Shown here: one piece after another, positions 15,001 through 27,000 of the stretch
Layout of the letters: the number at the start of each line of letters is the position of its first letter
Numbering within the stretch: the stretch's first letter is position 1
Assembly (NCBI GenBank): GCA_026414565.1
Contig: JAOAIT010000044.1
Span: 91,931 to 155,930 of the forward strand
DNA: 64,000 nt
Direction: 5' to 3'
Source: Verrucomicrobiia bacterium
GTDB taxonomy: Bacteria; Verrucomicrobiota; Verrucomicrobiia; Limisphaerales; Fontisphaeraceae
Program-made: the position numbers and the translations under genes
Notes under the pieces: generated by a model
The model's input: only the letters and a program-made list of their open reading frames with translations
Database searches by the model: none
Told to the model about the DNA's origin: nothing

Positions 15001-18000
15001 CCGCTTGAGCTTCAATGCCACGGATGATGCGGGTGGCTCGGGGGTGAAGGATTACACCATCTACCTGGCACTGGACGGGGGCGCCTGGCAGGTCTGGCAG
15101 CGGCGGACGACCCAGCGCGAATTCCTCTATGTCACCCCCGCCGGCGCGACGGCGCAGTTTATCGTGCTGGCGGCCGACAACGCGGGCAACGTCGAAGAAC
15201 CGCCCGGCGGCCAGGTGGTGCCGGCTTATAATCCAGGGGTGAACCTGGGCAATCTGCCCACCGCCTCCACTTTGGGGGCGACGGTGACGTTGCCCCTGGC
15301 CACGCCGGTCACCACCCCCAGCACCAATCCGTTGTTCCTCCAGGCGTTGCAGCAAATCCCCGCCGGTCAATCGGCCACGCGTCCGGCCCGATTTGCCACG
15401 GTGTTCGAGCCGTTTGTGCTCGGGGTGTTTGCCTGGGACTTCGCCAGCTCCGGCGCGAATATTGGCCCGCTGGGGATGGCCTTTGCGCCGGATGGCCAGA
15501 CGGTCTTCATCAGTGGCGGCGCGGGCCGCAATCAAATCTGGAAATTCGGCCCGGGCGGCGGCAGTGCGAATGTTGCGCCGTGGGCCACCTTGCCGGTGCC
15601 GGTGTATGATATGCAATTCGACGCGGCGGGCCGGCTGTGGGCCACCACTGGCGGCGGGCCGTTGATTGAGATTGACCCGGTGTCGGGCGCGATTCTGGGC
15701 CGGTATGGCGACGGCATCACGCTGGGACTGGCGGTGCATCCCACCAGCGGCTTGATCTACACGGCGGCTTCCAGCGGCGTGTTAATCTTCAATCCGGCCA
15801 CGCGGCAATTTGCGGGATTCTCCTCCACGCGCGTTTATGATCTGGCTTTTGCGCCGGACGGCCGGCTCTACGGCACCACCTGGCCGGACGACGGCAAGGT
15901 GGTGCGGTTTGATGCACGCGGCAACGCGGAAATCTTCCTCATTCCGGCGCAGCCCGCCAACGGTCTGGCTTTTGGCCTGCCGGGCACGCCGCTGGCCAAT
16001 TTGTTGTTCCTCAATCACGGCGGCACGGGCGCGCTGACGATGGTGGACCTGGTCAATGGCCGCTCGATTGACGTGGCCCAGGGCGGGGTGCGCGGGGATT
16101 TCCTGGCGGTCAGCCCGCAAGGGCGGTTGTTTGTGACGCAGGGCGACCAGGTGCTGACCTTCTTCCCGCGCACGCCGCCGGTGGTGGTGGCCATGACCCC
16201 GGTGAATCAGTCGCGGGTGCTGCCGGTGGTGAACCAGGTGACCTTGCGGTTTGACACCGAAATGCTCGATGCGGGCGCGGTGGCAGGATCGGTCACCAAT
16301 CCGGCCTATTATTCCGTGCAACGGCTGAGCGACAGCCAGCCGGTGCGGATCACGCGGGTGGTGTATGACGCGGCGACGCGCTCGGCGGTGGTGCAATTCG
16401 AGCCGCTGGCCGAGGGGGCGTATCGGGTCCGCGTCAGCGCCGAGGTGCGCAGCGCGCTGGGGGTGGCCATGACCGCGCCGGTTACCGCCGAGTTCACGGT
16501 GCTGCCGGATCTGACCTTGATGGTGCCGCCGGAAATTACCAACGTCCGGCTCAATCTGCAGACGCAGACGGTCTTGTTTGATGTGCGGGTGGTGAATCCC
16601 TTTGGGTATGAACTCCTGGCTCCCTACCGGCTCTATTTCACGGGGCTGGCCGGCACCACCGCCGTGGTCGTGGGAGCGGACGGCGTTTCGGATGAAGGCG
16701 TGCCTTATGTCAATCTGTCCGGCCCGGCCACCCTGGCGGCCGGCCAGGCCACCGAGTACCGGACGGTGCGGGTGTATAACCCCGATGGACTGAGCTTCCA
16801 GTTGTTGTCGCGGGTGTCCATCACGGCTGCCGCCAATGCGGCGCCGGTGATTGCCAGCACGCCGCCCACCACCGCCACGCGGGGCATGCCCTACACCTAC
16901 CAGGTCGCGGCCACTGACGCCGAGGGTGGCGACCTGATTTATTTATTGGTTGCCGGGCCGGCGGGCGCCTCGCTCCACCCTGCCACCGGTCTGCTGGCTT
17001 GGACGCCCGGTGCCAGCGCCGCCGCCGTCGAAACTTTCGAGGTGCGTGTCTTTGACGCCCGCGGAGCGGCGGCCGTCCAGCGCTGGACGGTCACGGTGGC
17101 CAACGCCAACCAGGCTCCTTTCATGCTGCCCATCGCGGATGTGTCCCTGACTGAGGGGGCGCTGCTCGAGCTGGCCGTGGGCGCCACGGATGCCGACAAC
17201 GACGCGCTCTCCTTCTGGGCGGGGAACCTGCCGCCGGGCGCGGTGTTTGACGCGCAGAATAACATCCTCCGCTGGCAGACGCGCGGGGACTCGGCCGGCC
17301 GCTACGAGGGGGTGACGGTGTATGTCAGCGATGGCCGGGTCACGGTCTCGCGCAGCTTCACCGTCGTGGTGGCCAATCTGAATCAGCCGCCGGTCATCGC
17401 CCCAATGATGGATCGCACCATCGCCGAGGGGCAGCTCGTGAGCTTCGCCGTGCCGGGCAGCGACGTGGACGGCGACGCCCTCACCTACACGCTGTTGAAT
17501 CCACCGCTGGGCGGCGAATTGAACCCGGTGACCGGCGTGTTCACATGGCGGCCGGCGTACAATCAACACGGCGTGTATGCGCTGAACTTCCAGGTGAGCG
17601 ACGGCGTGGCGACGGCCAACCGCACCGTCACGCTCACGGTGTTGAACGTTAATGGCCCGGTCTATTTTGAGCCGGTGGACCGGTGGGACATCCTGGAGGG
17701 CCAGGCAATGTCCGTGGTGTTGACGGTGGTGGATCCGGATCATCCGATGGGCGTGGGCGCCCCGCTGGCGGACGGGTCGGCCGACAATGATTTCCTGCGG
17801 CCGGATTTGACCTGGAGCTATGACACGCTACCGGCGGGTGCCGAGTTCAACCCCAACACGGGATTGTTCCGTTGGAAACCCGGCTATCAACAGGCGGGGA
17901 CGTACAACCTGCGCTTCACCGTGACCGATGACGGCGACGGCACGGGCCAGCCGGCCAGCGCCATGGTGACGCTGCAAATCCGCGTGCGCGACGCCAACGC

Positions 18001-21000
18001 TCCGCCGCAAATCCCCGCGCTGGCCAATGTGCGCCTGGCGGTGGGCGAGCGGCTGGTCATTCCGGTGAGCGTGACGGATGCCGACGGCGTGGCGGGCCTG
18101 ACGCTGAGCATGGGCGGGTTGCCAGGTTTTGGCCTGCCGGCGTGGGCCACCTTTGTGGATTTGGGCAATGGCCGGGGCACGCTGACTGTGGAGCCGACCC
18201 TCACGCAACAGCGCGGCGACCACACCTTCACCCTCTCGGCAATGGACAACGGCAACGGTGATCCCCGGGCTGCGCTGACGGCCGTCAAGTCATTCATCGT
18301 CACGGTGGTGGCGCCCAACGCACGGCCGCAATTTGCGCATGTGCCCACGCAGGTGGTGGCGGTGGTGGGGCAGACCCTGACGCTGGAGGTTACGGTGAGT
18401 GACCTCGACGAAGACCCGCTGACCTGGAGCGCCACCAATCTGCCGCCGGGCGCCACGTTTGCCGGACTCACCGTGTACGGCACGGCCCGGCTGACCTGGA
18501 CGCCCGCCGCCGGCAACATGGGCACACACACCGTGACCTTGCGGGTGACCGACAGCGGCAACGGTGACGCGGCGCGCGCCTTGTCGGACGAGCGCGCGGT
18601 GCAGGTGGTCGTGCGGGCCGCCAACCAGGCTCCGCTGTTGCTGCCCATCGGTGCGCGCACGGTGACGGAGATGCAGACCTTGAACTTCACCCTGCGCGCC
18701 GTGGACGCGGACAACGATCTGCTGACCTACAGCGTCAGCCGGCTGCCGCGCGGGGCGGAGTTCAACCCGGTGACCGGCGTCTTCACCTGGACGCCGTCCT
18801 ATGACCAGGCTGGCGCCTACTCCCTCCGGTTTGCGGTCACTGACGGTTCGGCGTCGAGTGCTGAGCAGATGGTGATTACCGTCACCAACACCAACCGAGC
18901 GCCCCAGTTTGTACCGATCAACGATTCGCTGGCGCTGGAAAACAACCTCCTGCAGTTCGCCGTGCTGGCGGGTGATCTGGATGGCGATCCGCTGGCCTAT
19001 TCGCTGGTGGGGGCGGTGGTGAACGGCCAGGTGGTCAACCCGCCGCGCGGGGTCACGTTTGATGCGGCCACGCGGATGCTCACCTGGACGCCGGGCTTTG
19101 ACCAGGCCGGCGTGTATGTCCTCCGCTTCAGCGCGCGCGATCCTGGCGGGTTGGCCGCCACTGCGGATGCCCGCATTGAGGTGCTCAACGTCAATCAGGC
19201 GCCGGTGGTCGAGCGCATGAGCGGCCACGTGGTGCGGGTCAATCAACCCTTCCAGATGCAGGTGCCGGCGCGCGACCCGGATACGGGCACCGTCCTGGCC
19301 TACACCATTGAGGGATTGCCGGAGGGTGCCACGTTCTCGGCTTCCGGCCTGCTTGCCTGGACGCCGCGGCCCAGTCAGGCTGGCGCGTATGATTTGCGCG
19401 TCCGCGTGAGTGACGGCGAGCTGGAGGCCTTCGGCAACCTGCGCCTGGTGGTTTCGGAGACCCCCATCCCGCCGGCCCTGACGATTGAAATGACGCCCAG
19501 CTTTGCGGTGACACCCGGCCAGGCGGTGTTCATCCATGCCCTGGCGGGCGGCATTGCCGACCTTGCGGCGGTGACCATCGCGGTGGACGGCCAGGCCATG
19601 GCGCTGGATGCCTTCGGCCGCGCGCGTTTTGTGCCCGCCCAGCCGGGGCAATACACCATCACCGCCACGGCGCGGGATGTGGACGGCCAGACCGCCTCCG
19701 CCACGGCCTTTTTGAAGGTGCGCGATCCCCAGGACACCACCGCGCCGGTGGCGCGCCTGTTGCTTCCGCTGGGGGCGGTGGTGATCAGTGAACCCACTGA
19801 TTTGTTCGGGTTGGTGCGCGACGCCAACCTGGACCGCTGGACGCTGGAGCTGCTCCTGCCGGGGCTGAACCTGCCGCCGGTGCTGCTGGCCAGTGGCCGC
19901 CAGGGCGTCGAGGAAGGCTGGTTGGCGCGGCTGGATCCGGGCCATTTCCTCAATGGTGCGTATGAGTTGAGGCTGACGGTGCGCGACATCTCCGGGGCGC
20001 GCACGGAAGCCAGCCGCTGGATCGAGATACGCTCCGAAAAAGAAGACATCCTGGCTCGCACTGAGAACGATGTGACCGTGTCTCTCGGCGGGCTGACCTT
20101 TGTCTTGCAGCGGTATTACAACTCCCTGGCCGGCGGGTGGAGTGGATCGTTCGGGGTGGGCTGGAGCGCGCCGTTGCTGGAGACTTTTGTCATGCTCAAT
20201 GTGGCCTCGACCGGCGCGGAGAGCCAGGGGTTGTTTAACGGCTTGCGGCCGGACACCCGGGTGGTCATGCGGCTGCCCGATGGCCGCATGGGCGGCTTTA
20301 CCTTTGCCCCCATCCGGCAGCAGCAGGGCGGGGTGGTGTGGTATGAACCGGCCTGGGTGCCGGATGCCGGGGTGAACTGGCAGTTGACCACGCCCGGAGC
20401 ACTGCTCGAGTTGGCGGGCGGCGTATTTTATCAGCGCGGCACTGGCCTGCCGTATCATCCGGCCAATCCGCTGCTGGGCGCGGTGGCGTGGCAGTTCACC
20501 GACGTGGCCGGCCGGCTGTATCAGTACAACGCCCAGGGCCAGTTGCGGGGTGTGGTGGTCGGCAATCAGCGGTTGGAGGTGACTCAGGCGGGCATTTTCG
20601 CGCCCAACGGCGAGCGGCTGGCCTTCCAGCGCGACGCCGCCGGCCGCATCACGGCGCTGACGCTGCCAGATGGCTCGCAGGTGCTTTACACCTACGACAC
20701 GGCCGGCCGGCTGGCCACGGTGAACAGCCTGGCCGGCGGTGAGCGACGCTGGTATGGTTACGAGACGGCCAGCGGTTTGCTTAATGTTGTGATCGCACCC
20801 ACGGGGCAGGCGAGCCTGATGTTTGAGTATGGGGAGCGTGGCCTGATCAACCGCGCCGTGATCTTGAGCGGCGTGGCCACTTCATTGCGCGAGGCGCTGG
20901 CGGCGCCGTTCACCGGCAACCTGGCCGCCGGTCAAACCCGCTATTTTGCCCTGCTGGTCAATCCCACCGAGCTGGCTTCCTCCGCCACTGGCACCTTGTT

Positions 21001-24000
21001 GCTGGGTGCCAGCCTGGCGGGCGCAGGCCCGCTGGCTCCGGCCCTGCCGCAGGTGGCGGCCGGTCTGCCGGAGGCGGCACAGGTGACGTCCAGCCTGGCG
21101 CGTGCCTTGTACACCGTGCGCCAGCCCGGGCCGGTCGTTGTGGCCATCAGTGCCGCCAATGGCGCGGCGGGTTCTTATACGCTGGGCTTCACCCTGCCGG
21201 GCGATCTGAATGCTGACGGATTGGTCAACGGCGCGGACAGCGTGTTGTTGGCTGCTGCGTTTGGAACGCAGAGCGGACAGCCCAATTACACCCTGGCGGC
21301 GGATGCCGACCGCGATGGACGGGTGGACGCCTGGGACCGTTATTATTTGGAGCGCAACTTTGGCTTTGCCGCCAATCGTCCACCCACCGCCCAGGCAGCA
21401 ACGGCCACCACCTACGCCGGCATTGGGGTGAGCGTGAACCTGGGCCGTTACTCTAGCGATGCCGATGGCAACCGGTTGTATTACCGCCTGACCAATGTGA
21501 CCCATGGCACGGCCGTCCTGGGGGGCGACGGGCAAACGGTCTATTTCATTCCCGCCGCCGGTTATACCGGCACGGGGGCGGGCTTTGACTTTGTGGCGGA
21601 CGATGGCGCCGCGCGGTCGGCGGCGGGCCGGGTTAGCATTCAATTATCAAATGCCACGCTCGAGGCGCTGGTGATCCGCGCCGTTGACGGGGTGCTCAAC
21701 CTGCCCCGCAACGGCGCGGGGCGGCTGGCGGTGTATGCCCGTTTCTCGGATGGCAACGTGGTGTCCGCGCCGCCCGGCTTTGTGCAGTGGGAATCCTTGA
21801 ATCCGGCGGTGGCCATGGTGGATCAAACCGGCGCGGTGTGGGGCCGCGCGGAGGGCGCCGCGACTATTCGCGCCACCCGGGCCGGAACCACGCTCGCCGC
21901 CGCTGCGGCGGTGATGGTGGGGGCGGTGGAGATGCCGGCCCAGGTGGAGATCTACCCCGGGGCGTATGTGCTGCCAGCCGGGGGCACCCGTGCCATCCTG
22001 GTGAATGCCAGAACTGCGTCCGGCAGCCTGGTGGATTGGTCGCCGGCATCCACCGGCACCACCTACACCAGCGGCAACACTGCGGTGGTGACCGTCAGCG
22101 CGGACGGCCTGGTGACCGCTGTCGGTTTGGGCACGACGACGGTCACGGTGATTCATGAGGGCGTGCGTCGCGAGCTGGCGTTCACTGTGGCCACCACGGT
22201 GCCCAGCGGCTCGGTGGTGGGTTCGGCGGGCGGCATAGTCCAGAATGCGGATCAAATCAGCGTTGCCGTGCCGCCGGGGGCTTATGTGGCGGGTGCCATC
22301 TCGGTCACCACCTTGAACCAGAGCCAGTTGGGGTTGGGCCTGCCGGCCGGGTTTAATTTCATCCGGGCCCTGAATTTAGGGCTACCCACCGGCGCACCCG
22401 GCCAGGCGCTGGGCCTGAGCGTGCCCACCGGCCTGGCAGCGGGCGAGAGCCTGTACGTTTTCCGGCTGGGGACGATGTTGATGGCGGACGGCACCACGCA
22501 AACGGCGTGGGAATTGGTGGATACGGCAGTCGTGGGCGCCGATGGCCGTGCCCAAACCACCTCGCCGCCGTATGCGGGCGTGCAGGCCTCCAGCCAGTTC
22601 TTGTTTGCGCGAAACGACCAGGTTCGCTGGTTCCGGCTGACGGAGTACTACGACAACTCCAACATTGAAGTCATCACCAGCGGCGCCGAGGGGCAGCGGG
22701 CTTATTTTGTGCGGCCCAATGCCTTCTATGGCGGGTTGTATCCGCTGCCGGCCAATGCCGTGGCCATCCGGGTGTGGCGGTTTGCCGCCGACGGCTCGGC
22801 GCGCGACGCCCAGGGCAACGCGACGGTGGGCACGGCGGTGGTCGAGCTGCCTCCGGTGGGCGGTGTGTTTGTAACGCACGTGGCCGTGCCCGATCCGAAT
22901 TTCACCGAGCAGATCCCATATATCAACGGCGCGCAAATTGCGTGGGTGCCCAACGCTGGCGGGGTGGTCACGGGCACGGTGACCATCCAGGGTCAGAACT
23001 TCGGCACCAATAAGAATGATCTGACGATCATCTTCATCCGCGACTCGCTTTTCCGGCTGGCCAACTTCGATGCAGGCGGCTACCTGCCCGGTGACTTCTA
23101 TCGCGTGGACGGCAGCCAGTTGACGGCGGTTACCGACAATACGATCACCCTGGCCCTGCCCAACATTCCGGGGCTGGCACGGTACTCCATCCTGGTGGAG
23201 CGCAAGTTTGAAGTGTGGCAGTGGCAGGGCGGCCGCGATCCGCAACGGGCGTATGTGACCAAACGCTCGCCGTTTGATCAGAAGCCCACCGTGGCCCCGC
23301 CCAGTTACGTCTGGGTGGCCAATAACTCAACGAACACCGTTACGGTGATCAATCCGCTGGCCGCCAACGGCCCGGCGGTGGTGCTCAACATCCCGGTGGG
23401 ACGCGGCCCGACTGGCGTGGCGGTGACAAATGACGGCCTGCTGGCACTGGTGGTGAACACCACGGACGCCACGGTCTCCTTCATTGACACCATCACGCTG
23501 CGCGAGATTGACCTCGATCCCAATGACTCGGAGCCGTTGACCCGCCTGAAGCTGCCGCGGGGCGGCCTGCCGTGGGACATTGCGATCCATCCGGGGCAGA
23601 CGGAGCAGCGGGCTTTCATAGCGGACCGGGCGGGGCCGTATGTCTATGAAATCTCGACACGGCTGCCGGGCAGCAGCGGTCTGTACCATGCGTACACCGT
23701 CCATCGCATCGAGGCGCCGGTGCCTCTCAGCGGCCTGACGGGCATCACGGTGACCGGCACGGCCCAGAGTGCGACGCATTACCTCGTCGTCACCTCACCG
23801 GGCCGCGCGCCGTATTATGGCGGAGACCTTGTTGTGGAGCCGGGTTACCTTTTTGCCGCGCGGCTGCCGTTGTATTCGCAACAGGCGCTGAAATTCCAAT
23901 CCTTGATGCTGGGCGCCAAACCGTTTGGCGTGGAACCGGGCCGCACGCCCACCGAGGTGGGCGTGGCGATTCGCGCCCGCGATCCGGTGGGGCTGACGAT

Positions 24001-27000
24001 GGTGAACTTGGAGACCATGAGCATCACCCGCACCGTGGGCATGGACTTTTCCCCGGCGTGGCAAATCCGGCGGCAGTATGACCGCAGTGTGGACGCCACG
24101 GTGAACAACGTTTATCTGGGCGTGTATTCGGCGTTCCTGGATCCCGGGTTCCAAAATCAATTGGTGCTGGCGCTCGGCCGGCAGTGGGATGCGAGCAAAT
24201 ACTTTGACATCAACAATATCGAGGACGTGATCTTCGTCCGCGTGGGTGGCCGCGATTATGCGCTGGTGCTGGGCAACTGCACTTTCAACGGAACGGATGA
24301 TTTCACGCGGGATCCATTCCTGGGCCACGGCTCCAACATCGGCATTGTGCGCGATCCGTTCACCGCGCAGGCGAAGCTGATTGCCGCCACGCGCGAGGTG
24401 CCGCGGGCCTGGGCGGATCAACTGACCCTTGATCCGTACGGGTTGTATGTCATGGCCACCTTCAAAGGTGTCAACGAGGTGCACTATTACGCGGTGAACG
24501 AGCTGATTGCGGCGGCGGAGGCCATGGCAGCCGACGTGGGGGACAACATCCGCACGTCGGTGGACGTTTATGCGGACCAGAAGGGCTTGCGCCTGACCCG
24601 GGGCGTCGTCCGCAATGCCTGGCTGGGCAAGCCCACGGGCATCGCCTCCAGTCCCGCCACGGCCACGGAGCTGCTGGCGCTGAACATGGCTTATTATCCC
24701 CGGTACGAGGCGAGCGGCGGCCGGCCGGCGTTGGTGATCGAATATCTGTTGTACGGCAAACCGCTCGATCCGCGCCAGACACCGTTGCGCCTCACGGTGT
24801 ACTCCATGCGCACCGCCCAGTACGAGGATGGCACGTTCATCCCGGACAGCTCCACCTATAGCGCGCTGCTGACCAATGACGTGTATTATCAACCGGGCCG
24901 CCATAGCTATGTGCTGCAACTGCCGGCCGAGCTGCCGGTTGCCAACAACGTCTGGTATGTCGCCCGGCTGGACTCCGGCAACGTGGTGGCCGAGCTGGAC
25001 GAGAACAACAACGATGTGGCGGTGCAGGTGCGCAGCGGCGCCTTGGTGGCGGCGTATGACGGCAATCCGGATCTCGCTGTGTTCGGCACGTACATCCAGG
25101 GCGAGGCCTTCAACAACAAGTTCACCCTGAGTCTGCATGCCGAGGTGGCGCGCAACGCCGGTACGGTGAGCATATTCCTTGGCGGCAAGGCGGTGCCGCT
25201 GGTCTCGCAGGGCAACGGCGTTTATGAGTTCACGCTGGCCATGGAAACCCTGGTGGCCGGCCGGACCCCGCTGCGCTACACCGTGCTGGATCGCCAGGCC
25301 CGCACGCTGGTGGATGAAACCACCTTCATCGAGGTGCTGCCCGTGCCACAATGGATGGCGCCGGTGCAGACACCGGCGCGGCAGCGGAGCATCGCCTGGG
25401 ACGCGACCCTCAATGGCGGCCTGGGTGGCTACTGGTTCTTTGCGGCGGATTATCCGCTCTCCTACACCACCACCATTTCGCCCAACGCGCCAAGTTTCCT
25501 GGCCAACCGCACCATGGCCTTCGGCCTGGGGGCGCATCTGTGGATGGCCATCGGCCTGGACGGCAAAGTTATATGGCAGGACGCCGGTCCGAGCCTTTAT
25601 GTGACGATTTTGGACTTCCAGGTGATGGACGCCAACCTGCCCGGCAGCATGTTCTTCAGCCTCCTGCCGGAGGGGCTTGAGGAAATCACCTTCACCGGCC
25701 GGTCTCTGGAAAATCACCCGATAGCTTCGTGGCTCATGACTTTGATTCCAGCGATGAAGGTCAGCGAGACGAAGTTTGGCGATTTGAGCGGGCTGGCGGG
25801 CCTGTTGGAGCGCGGGGCCAAAACGGAAGGTGTGACGGAGAGCACGGGGGTATGGGATTTGTTCCGCCGGGGCGCCAGCGATTACAGCTCCACCGAGGAA
25901 GCGCGCCAGCGTCTCGGCCAGTGGCAGGAGCCGGTGGACGATGAGGCTCAATGGGAGAAATCGCTGACGATCAAGCACAAGCCGTTCAAGCTCAACGAGC
26001 GGCTGGAGCTGACCGAGGGCGAGTTGAGCGTGAGCTTCAGTTGGAGTCTCAAGTTGTTGTCAGTGGAAATGAGCTGGCCGCTCTATGGCCTGCCCAAGGT
26101 GGGGGCCATCAACGCCGTCATGGAGATCGAGGGCCAACTGGGCTTCAGCCTGGGCGGCGAAATCAAGGTGGCCAATGGCGATTTGAGCGTGACGCCGGTG
26201 AAGTTCACCGCCGAGGTCACCGGCACCGTGTCGGCCGGGGTTAAGGCTGAGGTGCTGGGCGTCGGCGCCAAGCTGGTCCTGAGTGCGGAGCTGAAGGCGT
26301 CGTTGGAGTATGCGCCGTTCAACACGCCGAGGTTCAAGATCACCTTCCCCTTCGAGCTGAAGTACACGACCTCGTATGACGTGTTGATTACTTCGGGTGA
26401 CATCAAGAGGCTCAGCGGCACCCTGCTCAAAACGGAGGACTTGCTGCAATTCCCCTATGGCTTCCAATGGATGCCCGCCGATGGGCTGGTGGCGGAAGAC
26501 CTGGCGCGCAATGACACCTTTGGCCGCGCCGCCCCGCTGGGGGTGCTTAACGGTGACACCCAATCGCGGCCCGAACTGCACGCGCTCCTCAGCGCTCTGC
26601 GGCTGGCCAATCCCGCGGATGCGGACTACTTCAGCTTCCGTACTTTGGCGGCGGGCGGCGAGGATGACGCGGTGACCCTCAACTTTGCGATGAGCAATCC
26701 GAATGTGCGGGCCATGTTGCTGGATGGCGCGGGCACGCCGGTGGCCTTGATGACCATGACCAATGCCACCACCGGCCGCCTCTCGCTGCGGGGGCTGCCG
26801 GCGGGCTTGTATGTGTTGTACGTGCAAAGTGGTGAGAGCCTGGGCTTGAACTATGGTCTGCGGGTGCAGGCCCCGGTGGTTGCCGGCCCGGCTCTCGTGG
26901 CGGAATTGACCACCAGCAACAATGGCTTGGTTTTGCCGGGCCAGGCGATCCCGCTGACCCTGCGCATCACCAACTACGGACAATCTGCCGCCCCGGCCAG

